A stretch of DNA of 29,553 nucleotides from PALSA-1006 sp964571195 (GTDB lineage Bacteria; Pseudomonadota; Gammaproteobacteria; Burkholderiales; Gallionellaceae): NCBI GenBank assembly GCA_964571195.1, contig CAZNAD010000023.1, positions 1-29,553 on the forward strand. Direction: 5' to 3'. Below the pieces are notes generated by a model. It searched no databases. It was not told where the DNA came from and worked only from the letters and a program-made list of their open reading frames with translations. Positions 21,460 to 29,553 of this stretch are shown in pieces. The stretch's first letter is position 1. Each line of letters begins with the position of its first letter. A program made the translations under genes and the position numbers.

Positions 21460-22695
21460 ATGCGTATCTCCACCCTCCGACTACGCCTGCACGACCTAGG
21501 CTGCAAACCCTGCCACGAAGACCGGCTGCTGCGCGGCTGGAGTCAACTGTGCTCATACGACCGCAAGGGTAGCCCTGCCGAGACCTTCTTTCCCGCTGCG
21601 TTGCGCAAGGAGTTGCCTGCCATCGAGGCGGAGCTGGAGGAGTTGGCGCGGCTGCATGGCGAATACCCCGCAAAGGATGTACCGAACAAATCCGATTTGT
21701 CCCCTCGCCCACTGGGAGAGGGACGGGGTGAGGGAGACAATTCAATGAGTAGCTCCCTCACCCTAACCCTCTCCCAGCGGGAGAGGGAACCAAATAGGTG
21801 CTCCGACAATGAGGAGGTAGCTCGGCTGCTGGTGCAGCTACACGACGGCCAGATGGTAGAGAGTGTGCTGTTGCCGCGCGGCGGGCTGTGTGTTTCGACG
21901 CAGGTGGGGTGTGCGGTGGGGTGTGTGTTTTGCATGAGCGGCAAGAACGGTCTGCTGCGCCAACTCGGCAGTGCGGAGATCGTGGCGCAGGTGGTGCTGG
22001 CGCGCAAACGTCGCGCGGTGAGCAAGGTGGTGTTCATGGGCATGGGCGAACCGGCGCACAATCTGGACAATGTGCTGGAGGCGATTGATGTGCTGGGCAC
22101 GCAGGGCAACATCGGGCACAAGGAGCTGGTGCTTTCCACGGTGGGGGATGTGCGGGTGTTTGAGAGGTTGATGGAGCGGTGTTCCCCTCTTCCTGAGCGC
22201 GAGGGAATAAAAGCACCCCCACCCCAGCCCTCCCCCATAGGGAGAGGGGGTCAGTACGCCGAGCAATTTTCGACTCCTGCGATAAAACCGGCTCTTGCAC
22301 TTTCGTTGCACAGCACCGATGCAGCATTGCGCGCGAAGTTGTTGCCGCATGCGCCGCAGATTTCTATCGAAGAGCTGGTGGAGCGCGCCGAGGTGTATGC
22401 GCGCGCCACCCATTATCCGGTGCAATACCAATGGACGTTGATCGAGGGTGTCAACGACAGTGATGCGGAGCTGGAGCGCATCGCCGCTTTGCTCTCCGAG
22501 AAATATGCGGTGATGAATTTCATCCCGTTCAATCCGGTAGACGGCCTGCCCTATCGCCGCCCTTCCACCGAACGCATCGTGGCGATGGTGGCGTACCTCA
22601 AACAACGCGGCATCCTCGCCAAGATACGCGACTCAGCCGGACAGGAGATCGAGGGGGCGTGCGGGCAGTTGCGTGCCCGCGCCGCATTCACCTAG
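21460..22695 (+). CDS. RlmN-like radical SAM methyltransferase with two repeat-encoded insertions
   Basis: This 411-residue protein belongs to the RlmN/Cfr family, which methylates C2 of adenine in 23S rRNA and some tRNAs. The cluster motif is CAVGCVFC (Cys151, Cys155, Cys158); Cys144 in LCVSTQVGC and Cys401 in EGACGQL match the two Cys needed for methyl transfer. SAM-binding GMGEP (195-199) and LSLHST (281-286) are intact. Two stretches, about residues 80-113 and 241-274, are low-complexity Pro/Gly/Arg and are encoded by palindromic repeats at 21699-21790 and 22181-22251. They keep the frame. The N terminus MRISTLRLRLHDLGCKPCHEDR differs from canonical RlmN, so it may be a paralog with its own target. 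Confidence 0.88.
   Translation: MRISTLRLRLHDLGCKPCHEDRLLRGWSQLCSYDRKGSPAETFFPAALRKELPAIEAELEELARLHGEYPAKDVPNKSDLSPRPLGEGRGEGDNSMSSSLTLTLSQREREPNRCSDNEEVARLLVQLHDGQMVESVLLPRGGLCVSTQVGCAVGCVFCMSGKNGLLRQLGSAEIVAQVVLARKRRAVSKVVFMGMGEPAHNLDNVLEAIDVLGTQGNIGHKELVLSTVGDVRVFERLMERCSPLPEREGIKAPPPQPSPIGRGGQYAEQFSTPAIKPALALSLHSTDAALRAKLLPHAPQISIEELVERAEVYARATHYPVQYQWTLIEGVNDSDAELERIAALLSEKYAVMNFIPFNPVDGLPYRRPSTERIVAMVAYLKQRGILAKIRDSAGQEIEGACGQLRARAAFT
21699..21790. repeat. CCCTCTCCC palindromic repeat, first insertion in the RlmN-like gene
   Basis: Two stem-loops, CCCTCGCCCACTGGGAGAGGG and CCCTCTCCCAGCGGGAGAGGG, are joined by GAGGGAGACAATTC and GTAGCTCCCTCACC. The unit is in frame and adds about 31 residues between the N-terminal domain and the SAM core. 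Confidence 0.85.
22181..22251. repeat. CCCTCTCCC palindromic repeat, second insertion in the RlmN-like gene
   Basis: The left stem TTCCCCTC/GAGGGAA is followed by CCCCCACCCCAGCCCTCCCC, the same string that begins the long copies at 9257 and (inverted) near 11600, and a second stem-loop. It adds about 24-34 residues inside the SAM core while keeping the frame. Confidence 0.85.
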
Positions 22696-22703
22696 CATCC
22701 CTT

Positions 22704-22719
22704 GCGGCCCTCCGGCCGC
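22704..22719. terminator. Hairpin between the converging RlmN-like and TolC genes
   Basis: GCGGCC-CTCC-GGCCGC sits between the two stop codons. No T-run follows on either strand, so termination strength is uncertain. Confidence 0.4.
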
Positions 22720-22723
22720 CCCG

Positions 22724-24103
22724 TCATGGCCGGGCGATAAAGCGATTGACCAGCGTCAGGTCTGCTTCGGAAATGTCACCGGCCAGCGCACCCAAGCGCA
22801 TGCGGTTCTGGATCAGGTTGATCTGTTCTTCCAGCCGTTGCAATCTGGCCGCGATGTAGTCGCTTTGCGCGGCCAGCAATTCCAGTGTGGTACGCGATCC
22901 CTGGCGATGGCTACGCTGGGTGGCGTCCAGTTTTTCCCGGCTCAGGGAAACCATTCTGCCGAGGGCTTCGATACGTGCCTTGCCGCCGTTCAACGCGAAC
23001 CACAGCGAATTGATCTGCCGGTCTATCTCAAGCGCGGCACGCTCATATTCCTGCCGTGATTTTTCGGCGAGGTAGTAGGACTCTTCTTTCCGGGCGGAGC
23101 GCGCGCCATCGGTCAGCGGCACGAACAATTGCACGCCGAGCATGTGGTTGGTGGCGCTGCTGCTGGCCGAACCATAATCGCCGCTGCCGTCGGCGCGTTG
23201 CCGCTCAAGCTGGGCGACCAGACTGAGTTTGGGGGAATATGCCGAGCCATAACGGTTGGTCTCGGAACGTTTGACCTGTTCCTGCAAGGCCAGCATTTTC
23301 AGTTGCGGGTTGTTTTGCCGGGCTTTGGCAACCCAACCACCGGCGCTGCCCACCACGATGGCATCGGCATTGAAACGCTCGTCCAGCGGGTTCACCTTGA
23401 CGGCCTTGCCGGTCAATTCGGTCAGTGCGAGCAATTGATTATGGTGGGCCAGTTCGGTGTTGAGCAATTTCACTTTGACGGCTTCGACCTGTTCCGCCGT
23501 TGCACGCTCGTCGATCTTGCTGGCATCGCCCAGTTGCTGGCGACGGCTGATTTCGGCATGGGTGGCCGATACGGCTTGCTCCTGCTCGGTCAGCAGGGCC
23601 AGCGTAGTTTGCATCTTGAGCGCTTCGAAATAATTTTCCGAAACACGCAGGAGCAACGCCTGATCGGCTGCGTCCATGCCGCTGTCCGTCACCTCTGCCG
23701 AGAGTTTCAGTTGGTCCTGCTGTGCCGACAGTTCGCGGTCATACAGGGGCATGGCCGCCTGCAAAGCCACTTTGGTGTGGAGGCCGGAATTGATCGAGGT
23801 GTTGAAGTTGGCGTTGTTGTAGCTGCCCAGCGCAGACTGGGAGAACTGTGCGCCCGCCAGCGTGGTGTTCTGCTGCACCGCACCGGCACTGGCCACCAGG
23901 CTCACGCTGGGTTTGAACAGGGTGTCGCCCAGGTTGCGGCGCGATGTACCGGCGGATTTATCGGACTGCGCGGCGAGGTATTGCGGGTCGTGTTCCTTGG
24001 CCGCCTGCCAGACTTGCAGCAGATCGTCCGCCAGCACCGGGGCGGAGAGCGAAATGCCGCCCAGAGCCGCCAGTACGGCGAGTGTGCTCATCTTGCGCTT
24101 CAT
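22724..24103 (-). CDS. TolC-family outer-membrane efflux protein
   Basis: The 459-residue protein starts with a clear signal peptide (MKRKMSTLAVLAALGGISLSAPVLADD, cut near residue 25) and has two OEP repeats of long coiled-coil helices typical of TolC channels. It forms the outer-membrane exit of a tripartite pump. Its start overlaps the RND gene end by 4 bp, so the two are one operon. No Cys for a lipid anchor follows the signal, unlike many OprM-type proteins. Confidence 0.9.
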   Translation of the reverse strand: MKRKMSTLAVLAALGGISLSAPVLADDLLQVWQAAKEHDPQYLAAQSDKSAGTSRRNLGDTLFKPSVSLVASAGAVQQNTTLAGAQFSQSALGSYNNANFNTSINSGLHTKVALQAAMPLYDRELSAQQDQLKLSAEVTDSGMDAADQALLLRVSENYFEALKMQTTLALLTEQEQAVSATHAEISRRQQLGDASKIDERATAEQVEAVKVKLLNTELAHHNQLLALTELTGKAVKVNPLDERFNADAIVVGSAGGWVAKARQNNPQLKMLALQEQVKRSETNRYGSAYSPKLSLVAQLERQRADGSGDYGSASSSATNHMLGVQLFVPLTDGARSARKEESYYLAEKSRQEYERAALEIDRQINSLWFALNGGKARIEALGRMVSLSREKLDATQRSHRQGSRTTLELLAAQSDYIAARLQRLEEQINLIQNRMRLGALAGDISEADLTLVNRFIARP

Positions 24104-27100
24104 GCGTGTTCTCCTTGTTTGTGGTCGGTAACCATGGGCTTGCCGGCGTATACAACGTAATACAGCAACGGGATAACCACCAGCGTGAGCAGTGTCGACA
24201 CCAAAATGCCGAAGATCAGCGAGATGGCGAGGCCGTTGAAGATGGGGTCATCCAGGATGAAGAAGGCTCCCAGCATGGCGGCCAGCCCGGTCAGCATGAT
24301 GGGTTGCGCGCGTGTGACGGAAGAGTTGACCACCGCTTCCTTGAACGGCACGCCCTGTTTCAATTGCAGGTTGATGAAATCCACCAGCAGGATGGAATTG
24401 CGCACGATGATACCCGCCAGCGCGATCATGCCGATCATGGAGGTAGCGGTGTACTGCGCCCCCAGCAGGGCGTGTCCCGGCATCACGCCGATGATGGTCA
24501 GCGGGATGGGGGCCATGATGATGAGCGGCGTGAGGTAAGAACCGAACTGCGCCACCACCAGCAGGTAGATGATAATCATACCCACGGCATAGGCGATGCC
24601 CATGTCGCGGAAAGTCTCGTAGGTGATCTGCCATTCGCCATCCCACTTGATGGCGTAGCTGCGATACGGATCCTTGGGCTGGCTGATGAAATATTCGTCC
24701 AGTCCCTTGCCGTGCTCGTCGGTGATCTGCTGGATGGCCGCACGCATCTTGAATGCGGCGTACAGCGGGCTGTCGTTGCTGCCTGCGGTATCGCCAACCA
24801 CATAGGTCACCGGCAACAGATCCTTGTGGTAGATCGGCTGCTCGCGGGTGGAATCCACCACACGCACCAGTTCGCGCATGGGCACCAATTCGCGGTTCGC
24901 GTTGCGCACCGTCAGCTTGAGCAGATCGTCCAGCGTGTTCTGTCTGCTTTCGGGCAGGCGGATGATGGTGGCCGCCGGGTATTTGGTCTCGTCATGCAGG
25001 AAGGCAGTTTCTTCGCCGGACAGTCCGGCACTCAGCGTGGCGACGATCAGTTGTTGCGGCACCCCCATCAGGCTGGCTTTGCGACGGTCAACCACGAGGA
25101 ATTTCTTGGGCGATGCCATGATCGCGCTGTCGTCCACGTCCACCACGCCTTCGGTTTCCTGGAATACCTTCAGTATCTTCTGGGCAATGGCATAACGTCC
25201 TTCATCGGTCGGCCCGTACACTTCGGCCACCAGCGGCGACAACACCGGCGGGCCGGGCGGTACTTCGACCACTTTTACCCGCCCGTCGTATTTCTTGGCG
25301 ATGGCATCCAGCGCCGGGCGCACACGCATGGCGATGGCATGGCTCTTTTCCTTGCGCTCGTGCTTGTCCACCAGATTGACCTGGATGTCGCCCTGCGCCT
25401 CGGAAGCGCGCAGGTAATACTGGCGCACCAGACCGTTGAAGTTGATCGGTGCGGCGGTACCGGCATAGATCTGATAGTCCTTCAATTCCGGCATCTTGGC
25501 CAGATATGCACCCATTTCCTTCAGCACGGCAGCGGTCTTTTCCACGCGGGTGTCGGAAGGCATATCGAGCACAACCTGGAACTCGGATTTGTTGTCGAAC
25601 GGCAGCATCTTCAGCACCACCAGCCCGACCACCGGGAGCGCCACCGACAGGGTGATCATGCCCATAACGGCAAGCCCGAGGAATTTGCGGTTGCGTGAGC
25701 CGTGGTCATCGCGCAGGAAGGGGCGGAAGATCGCCTGGAACTTGGGCTTCAGCCATTTGTGCGCGGCCGATTCGGCATGTTCGATGACGGTATCGACCTG
25801 CTCTATCACTTCTCCCACTTGGCCGTGCGGGGTCTTGTGTTTCATCAGCTTGAGCGCCAGCCAGGGCGTGATCACAAAGGCGATGGTCAGCGACAGGATC
25901 ATGCCCATGCTGGCATTGATCGGGATCGGGCTCATGTACGGCCCCATCAGGCCGCTCACGAACGCCATCGGCAACAATGCCGCAATCACGGTCAGGGTCG
26001 CCAGAATGGTGGCTCCGCCCACTTCATCCACCGCAGCCGGGATGATGTTGATCAGGCGCTTGTGCGGATAGAGATGCTGGTGGCGGTGAATGTTCTCCAC
26101 GATCACGATGGCGTCGTCCACCAGGATACCGATGGAAAAGATCAGCGCGAACAGGGACACCCGGTTCAGGGTGAAGCCCCACGCCCAGGAGGCGAACAGG
26201 GTGGCCGTCAGGGTCAGGATCACCGCCACACCGACGATCAGCGCTTCGCGCCGGCCCAGCAGGAAAAACACCAGCGCCACTACCGACACGGTCGCAAACA
26301 GCAATTTCTGTATCAGTTTTTGTGCCTTGGAATCGGCGGTCTCGCCATAGTTACGCGCCACCACGATCTCGACATTGTCCGGTACAGCCACGCCTTTCAG
26401 TGTATCGATGGCCTCGATCAGACCATTGGCCACCTCGATGGCGTTTTCGCCCGCATTTTTGGTCACCGACAGGGTGACGGCCGGGTACAACGCCGATTCG
26501 GCCTCTGCACCGGCTTTTTCGCCGTGCCAGACGATGCGCTGCGTTTGCTGCGCGCCGTCCGTCACCTTGGCGATATCCTTGACGAATACTGGTTCGCCAT
26601 TGCGCACACCGAGGACGATGTCTTTTACATCGTCTGCCGAGCGGATGAACGGACCGGATTCGACTTGCACCAGTTTGTCACCGTGAATGAGGTCTCCCAC
26701 CGGCAAGCCGAGATTGGCGGATTGCAGGGCGATCCTCAGGTCATGGACGGTGATGCCACTCGCAGCCATGGCTTCCGGATTGATCTCGACACGGATGCCG
26801 CGATGCGGGCCGCCCAGGGTTTTCACCTCGCGGGTACCCTTGACGCGTTTCAGGTCGCTCTCGATCCGGTTGGCAATTTTTTCCAGCGCCAGACTATCCA
26901 TGCGGTTGTTCTTGTCATGCAAGGTCAGGGTCAGGATGGGCACATCATCAATCCCTCTGGGCTTGATGATGGGTTCCAGCACGCCGAGTCCCTTGGGCAG
27001 CCAATCCTGGTTGGCTCGGACGGTATCGTGCAGGCGAACCAGCGCTTCGGTGCGGGGTACACCCACCTTGAACTGGACCGACAGGATGGACATGCCGTGG

Positions 27101-27378
27101 ATGGAGCTGGAGGTGATGTGCTCTATCCCGGAGATTTGCGACAACACCTGTTCCGCCGGGATGGAGACCATCTTTTCGACATCCTTGGTGGAGGCGCCGG
27201 GAAACGGGATGAGCACGTTCGCCATGGTGACATTGATCTGCGGCTCTTCTTCCCGGGGGGTGACCACCAGGGCAAATATCCCCATCATGAAAGCAATGAT
27301 CGCCAGCAGCGGCGTGATTTGCGCGCTCTGGAAATATGCAGCGATCCGGCCGGATACCCCTAATTTATTCATATTCAT
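24100..27378 (-). CDS. RND efflux transporter permease
   Basis: The 1092-residue inner-membrane proton antiporter is of the AcrB/HAE1-type superfamily. It shows an N-terminal membrane helix (about 20-40), TPREEEPQI, large periplasmic loops after TM1 and TM7, and the paired Asp of TM4 in GILVDDAIVIVEN needed for proton relay. TM10-12 include MIGMIALAGIIVRNSILLVDF. Length is normal. Starts at 27378 and 27372 are both possible. It is first in an operon with tolC; the usual HlyD-type membrane-fusion gene is absent both before and after. Substrate cannot be told: there is no clear metal-binding signature, and the class covers drugs, solvents and metals. Confidence 0.92.
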   Translation of the reverse strand: MNMNKLGVSGRIAAYFQSAQITPLLAIIAFMMGIFALVVTPREEEPQINVTMANVLIPFPGASTKDVEKMVSIPAEQVLSQISGIEHITSSSIHGMSILSVQFKVGVPRTEALVRLHDTVRANQDWLPKGLGVLEPIIKPRGIDDVPILTLTLHDKNNRMDSLALEKIANRIESDLKRVKGTREVKTLGGPHRGIRVEINPEAMAASGITVHDLRIALQSANLGLPVGDLIHGDKLVQVESGPFIRSADDVKDIVLGVRNGEPVFVKDIAKVTDGAQQTQRIVWHGEKAGAEAESALYPAVTLSVTKNAGENAIEVANGLIEAIDTLKGVAVPDNVEIVVARNYGETADSKAQKLIQKLLFATVSVVALVFFLLGRREALIVGVAVILTLTATLFASWAWGFTLNRVSLFALIFSIGILVDDAIVIVENIHRHQHLYPHKRLINIIPAAVDEVGGATILATLTVIAALLPMAFVSGLMGPYMSPIPINASMGMILSLTIAFVITPWLALKLMKHKTPHGQVGEVIEQVDTVIEHAESAAHKWLKPKFQAIFRPFLRDDHGSRNRKFLGLAVMGMITLSVALPVVGLVVLKMLPFDNKSEFQVVLDMPSDTRVEKTAAVLKEMGAYLAKMPELKDYQIYAGTAAPINFNGLVRQYYLRASEAQGDIQVNLVDKHERKEKSHAIAMRVRPALDAIAKKYDGRVKVVEVPPGPPVLSPLVAEVYGPTDEGRYAIAQKILKVFQETEGVVDVDDSAIMASPKKFLVVDRRKASLMGVPQQLIVATLSAGLSGEETAFLHDETKYPAATIIRLPESRQNTLDDLLKLTVRNANRELVPMRELVRVVDSTREQPIYHKDLLPVTYVVGDTAGSNDSPLYAAFKMRAAIQQITDEHGKGLDEYFISQPKDPYRSYAIKWDGEWQITYETFRDMGIAYAVGMIIIYLLVVAQFGSYLTPLIIMAPIPLTIIGVMPGHALLGAQYTATSMIGMIALAGIIVRNSILLVDFINLQLKQGVPFKEAVVNSSVTRAQPIMLTGLAAMLGAFFILDDPIFNGLAISLIFGILVSTLLTLVVIPLLYYVVYAGKPMVTDHKQGEHA

Positions 27379-27471
27379 ATCGAGTCCGTATAAAATTACC
27401 GATGACAGTCCAGTTCAAGCAGCATCCCCACGGTGTCGCATGTGACGTACCTGCCTGTTTCCAAGGCGCGC

Positions 27472-27500
27472 ATCATATTAGAATATTCTAATATTGTCAA
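27472..27500 (-). promoter_or_regulatory. Sigma70 promoter of the RND-tolC operon
   Basis: On the minus strand TTGACA (27500-27495), a 17-bp spacer and TATGAT (27477-27472) form a near-perfect sigma70 promoter, about 95 bp upstream of the RND start. The spacer is filled by the palindrome described next, so the promoter is probably strong but repressed. Confidence 0.8.
27475..27494. promoter_or_regulatory. 20-bp perfect palindrome, probable repressor operator
   Basis: ATATTAGAATATTCTAATAT is fully self-complementary and covers the promoter spacer and part of the -10 box. A dimeric repressor of ArsR or TetR type would block RNA polymerase here. The AT-rich shape is compatible with ArsR-family (BigR/SqrR-like) sites, but that is a guess; no regulator gene is next to it. 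Confidence 0.7.
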
Positions 27501-27576
27501 ACGATCGCCGGGCGGCGGGGATGCTTTCGACTGTGTTTGATGAATCTTGCTTATACCTATATTTAAAGGAGAACAC

Positions 27577-28020
27577 ATGGGAACATTCAACATCTCGGCA
27601 TCCGCCGCCATCCCTGCCCCTTCGCAACACGTGTACGGCATCATCGCGGACTATCGCAACGGCCATCCGCACATCATTCCGCCCAAGTATTTCCGTAACT
27701 TGGTGGTGGAGGAAGGCGGCTCAGGCGCGGGGACGAAGATACGTTTCGAGATGATCCTGTTCGGCAAGGCGCAAGCGGCACAGAGCGTGATCACAGAACC
27801 GGAGCCGGGCCGCATCTTGGTCGAGTCCACCACCGACGGTTTGGCTGTCACCAGTTTCATCGTCGATCCGCTCGACGGCGGCAAAGCGGCTAGGGTGACG
27901 ATCTCCAGCGAGATGAAAAGTCTGGGATTCGTCGCCAATGCACTCATCAAGTTCCTGTTCAAACGCATCTACCGTGAGGAGCTGGCATTGTTGACGGCAT
28001 ACGCGCTTGGAAATAAATAA
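27577..28020 (+). CDS. SRPBCC-family (START-like) protein
   Basis: The 147-residue protein has the SRPBCC/polyketide-cyclase-like fold: an opening strand MGTFNISASAAIPAPSQHVYGIIADY, a middle of beta strands (TKIRFEMILFGKAQAAQSVI) and a C-terminal helix. Such proteins hold hydrophobic ligands in a cavity; the ligand is unknown. AAAGGAG before the ATG at 27577 fixes the start. It diverges from the RND operon, and the palindrome at 27475-27494 lies about 90 bp upstream, so both could share control. Its 3' end overlaps the exonuclease gene. Confidence 0.82.
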   Translation: MGTFNISASAAIPAPSQHVYGIIADYRNGHPHIIPPKYFRNLVVEEGGSGAGTKIRFEMILFGKAQAAQSVITEPEPGRILVESTTDGLAVTSFIVDPLDGGKAARVTISSEMKSLGFVANALIKFLFKRIYREELALLTAYALGNK

Positions 28021-28663
28021 GCCCCCGCTGAAAAAACACGTTCCGGGGAAACCCGAGATCGCATTGATGGAGCCGTTTCCCGGCCTCACGCTTGATGCCA
28101 TCCGCGTGCCTAGGACTGCGGCTGAATTTGCCGCTGCGGCAGCCGAGATCGAGGCGGCGGGTGTCGTCGGGTTCGATACCGAATCCAAGCCGACGTTCGC
28201 GGTAGGTGAAACGAGCGACGGCCCGCATGTGGTGCAGTTCGCTCTGCCCGACCGGGCTTATCTGTTCCAGCCGCACCGGACGGAGGGCCTGCCGGCGCTG
28301 CTGGCATTGCTAAGTTCGGCGCAAATCATCAAGGTGGGTTTCGGACTCAGGTCGGATAACGCGCATATCTTCAAGAAGTTCGGCATCCAGTTTGGCGGGG
28401 TGGTCGATCTGAATACGGTGTTCAGTATGCAGGGCTACCAGAAGGAGATGGGCGTGCGTAATGCGGTGGGGCTGGTGTTCGGGCAGCGTTTCGCCAAGTC
28501 GAAGAAGGTGACCACCACCGACTGGTCGCAGCGCGAACTTAGCCCGCAGCAGATGTTGTACGCCGCGAACGATGCTTATGCGGCGCTGAAGGTATTCGAT
28601 GCGCTCAAGCTGGCGCGCGATGTCTTGCCTATCATGGGGCAGGTGCAGAACGGCGGGCACTAA
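28007..28663 (+). CDS. 3'-5' exonuclease domain protein (DEDDy)
   Basis: The 218-residue protein has a ribonuclease D-like DEDD exonuclease domain. Motif I is GFDTES (about 50-55), motif II sits around VDLNTVF, and motif III is YAANDAY, which fits DEDDy. It lacks the HRDC domain of RNase D, so it is a short stand-alone type. The TTG at 28007, inside the SRPBCC 3' end, is used because the conserved N-terminal segment (KPEIALMEPFPGLTLDAIRV) begins before the next ATG at 28067; either is possible. The overlap suggests co-transcription with the SRPBCC gene. Confidence 0.85.
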   Translation: MEINKPPLKKHVPGKPEIALMEPFPGLTLDAIRVPRTAAEFAAAAAEIEAAGVVGFDTESKPTFAVGETSDGPHVVQFALPDRAYLFQPHRTEGLPALLALLSSAQIIKVGFGLRSDNAHIFKKFGIQFGGVVDLNTVFSMQGYQKEMGVRNAVGLVFGQRFAKSKKVTTTDWSQRELSPQQMLYAANDAYAALKVFDALKLARDVLPIMGQVQNGGH

Positions 28664-28664
28664 A

Positions 28665-28685
28665 AAGCCCGGCATCGCCGGGCTT
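28665..28685 (-). terminator. Terminator between converging genes
   Basis: AAGCCCGGC-ATC-GCCGGGCTT is a perfect 9-bp stem. Leftward it is followed by TTTTTAG, so it best serves the minus-strand membrane protein; rightward the T-run is lacking. Confidence 0.75.
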
Positions 28686-28705
28686 GTCGCCATCCGCAGC
28701 AGGGT

Positions 28706-29017
28706 TTATTTCCGGTCTTGCGGCTCCACCACCTCGACCGCTTCTCCTTCAAACACCCCGTCGTTACTGGCTTTTTCCTGCCGCCGCCGCTCCGCAGTGG
28801 ATAAGCTTTGCATCATGCGCATCACCCTGCGCAGCTCGCGTGTCTTCCACCAGATATAGACAAAGGCCACCACACCAACAACGAGGATGACGGCCAGCGC
28901 CACGACCGAGAACATCACAACCAGCGCCAGCATAGCTATGGCCAGGATCAGTGTGGCCAGTTTGCGCAACGGGCTGGCAGGCTTCCGTTGCCCGTTCAGT
29001 ACATATCTCATCTGCAT
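28706..29017 (-). CDS. Small membrane protein, unknown function
   Basis: The 103-residue protein has a basic N-terminal start (MQMRYVLNGQRKPASPLRKL), one or two strongly hydrophobic segments (about 22-57, ATLILAIAMLALVVMF and VVALAVILVVGVVAFVYIWW) and a charged cytosolic tail ending EVVEPQDRK. A GGGA 8 nt before the ATG at 29017 supports this start; 29011 is the alternative. I do not recognise a named family. It ends at the shared terminator with the exonuclease gene. Confidence 0.65.
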   Translation of the reverse strand: MQMRYVLNGQRKPASPLRKLATLILAIAMLALVVMFSVVALAVILVVGVVAFVYIWWKTRELRRVMRMMQSLSTAERRRQEKASNDGVFEGEAVEVVEPQDRK

Positions 29018-29054
29018 TTCATCGATCCCAATAAATGTATCCGCGCAAAACAAC

Positions 29055-29107
29055 AGGAGCGTGCCCCGTACGCGGATGTCCAACGATCACATACGGGACA
29101 CGCTCCT
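29055..29107. repeat. Palindrome between clpB and the membrane-protein gene
   Basis: AGGAGCGTGCCCCGTA (29055-29070) pairs with TACGGGACACGCTCCT (29092-29107), 15 of 16, around a 21-nt loop. The GGGACACGCTCCT ends resemble REP-type repeats of betaproteobacteria. It lies 28 bp behind clpB and could act as a terminator-like or 3'-end stabilising hairpin, without a T-run. Confidence 0.75.
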
Positions 29108-29134
29108 AGCCGCCACACTGCGGCACGCGGCAGC

Positions 29135-29553
29135 TTATCCTTTGTCGAACTTCATCACGCCTGCCTTGCAGTCTACCTTGATGGTGTCCTTGGCGGCAAA
29201 ACGTCCTTCGAGGATGGCTTTCGCCAGCGGGTTCTCCAGTTGCGCCTGGATGGCCCGTTTCAGCGGACGCGCACCGTACACCGGGTCGAAGCCCGCGTTG
29301 GCGATCTCAGCCAGTGCGGCATCGGTGACTTCCAGCTTCATCTCCATGGCGGCAAGGCGTTTCTCCAGATATTGCAACTGGATCTTCGCGATGCTCTTGA
29401 TGTTCTTTTCGTCCAGCGCGTGGAACACCACCACCTCGTCGATGCGGTTGATGAACTCGGGGCGGAAATAGGTTTTCACTTCACCCATCACCGCGAGCTT
29501 CACCACCTGATAATCGTCGCCGGACATCTGCTGGATCATCTGACTGCCGAGAT
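29135..29553 (-). CDS. clpB: ClpB disaggregase, C-terminal end (5' part outside window)
   Basis: ClpB is the Hsp100 AAA+ ring that pulls apart protein aggregates with DnaK. About 139 C-terminal codons are present and the frame is open to the window edge. It begins LGSQMIQQMSGDDYQ near the end of the D2 large domain, then RPEFINRIDEVVVFHAL with the arginine finger, and the D2 small domain with the sensor-2 motif GARPLKRAIQ. The absence of further domains after VDCKAGVMKFDKG and the LGSQ segment favour ClpB over ClpA or ClpC. Confidence 0.93.
   Translation of the reverse strand, partial: LGSQMIQQMSGDDYQVVKLAVMGEVKTYFRPEFINRIDEVVVFHALDEKNIKSIAKIQLQYLEKRLAAMEMKLEVTDAALAEIANAGFDPVYGARPLKRAIQAQLENPLAKAILEGRFAAKDTIKVDCKAGVMKFDKG

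Noticed and set aside
23944..25698. 584-codon open frame on the plus strand, opposite the tolC/RND genes
   Set aside because: It lies wholly antisense to two well-supported genes, has a His/Gln/Arg-rich composition typical of a complement-strand frame in GC-rich coding DNA, and shows no family motif.
25702..27363. 553-codon open frame on the plus strand, opposite the RND gene
   Set aside because: Same reasoning: it is the antisense of a gene with clear RND motifs and its product has shadow-like composition.

Overview
The window looks like chromosomal DNA from a betaproteobacterium. The protein sequences and gene style fit the Nitrosomonadales/Gallionellaceae area (Sideroxydans- or Gallionella-like). 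That placement is an impression from familiarity, not a computed result. Most of the window is GC-rich, the genes are tightly packed, and the regions between them hold many palindromic repeats.

Layout. (1) Positions 1-3405, minus strand: a hyp operon for [NiFe]-hydrogenase maturation in the order hypA-hypB-hypF-hypC-hypD. HypD runs off the left edge. HypF is a short form that holds only the Kae1-like carbamoyltransferase half. (2) 3638-5670, plus strand: a CBS-pair protein with a terminator, then a leucine-rich-repeat protein fused to a kinase. (3) 5677-9104: an AmmeMemoRadiSam operon (amrB-amrA-amrS, minus strand), a YjbQ 3' remnant just behind it, a small basic 45-residue protein, and an intact yjbQ. 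(4) 9254-12380: a CpxA/CpxR-like two-component pair and a Spy/CpxP-like protein, all on the minus strand. The pair lies between two inverted copies of a ~105-bp palindromic repeat, and the Spy-like gene has a consensus-looking CpxR box upstream.

(5) 12451-20464 is an accessory region. It holds a Fic AMPylase gene behind a large imperfect palindrome, an ORF6N protein, a SAM methyltransferase, an 898-residue SF1 helicase with a large unrecognised N-terminal region and AT-richer sequence, a short inverted-repeat-bounded segment with a winged-helix-like gene, a Phd/VapC toxin-antitoxin pair, an orphan antitoxin and an S24-like protein. (6) 20701-22695: a conserved helical protein and an RlmN-like radical SAM enzyme whose reading frame has absorbed two palindromic repeats. 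(7) 22724-27500: a TolC/RND efflux operon with no membrane-fusion gene beside it. It is driven by a near-perfect sigma70 promoter whose spacer is filled by a 20-bp palindrome. (8) 27577-29553: an SRPBCC protein, a DEDD 3'-5' exonuclease, a small membrane protein and the C-terminal end of ClpB.

A thread through the window is a family of CCCTCTCCC-type palindromic repeats, with six copies recognised. Two flank the two-component system. Four lie inside reading frames, where they add residues to AmrA and twice to the RlmN-like enzyme, and replace the end of the ORF6N protein while supplying the ribosome-binding site of the next gene. No tRNA, rRNA, CRISPR array or intact transposase was seen.
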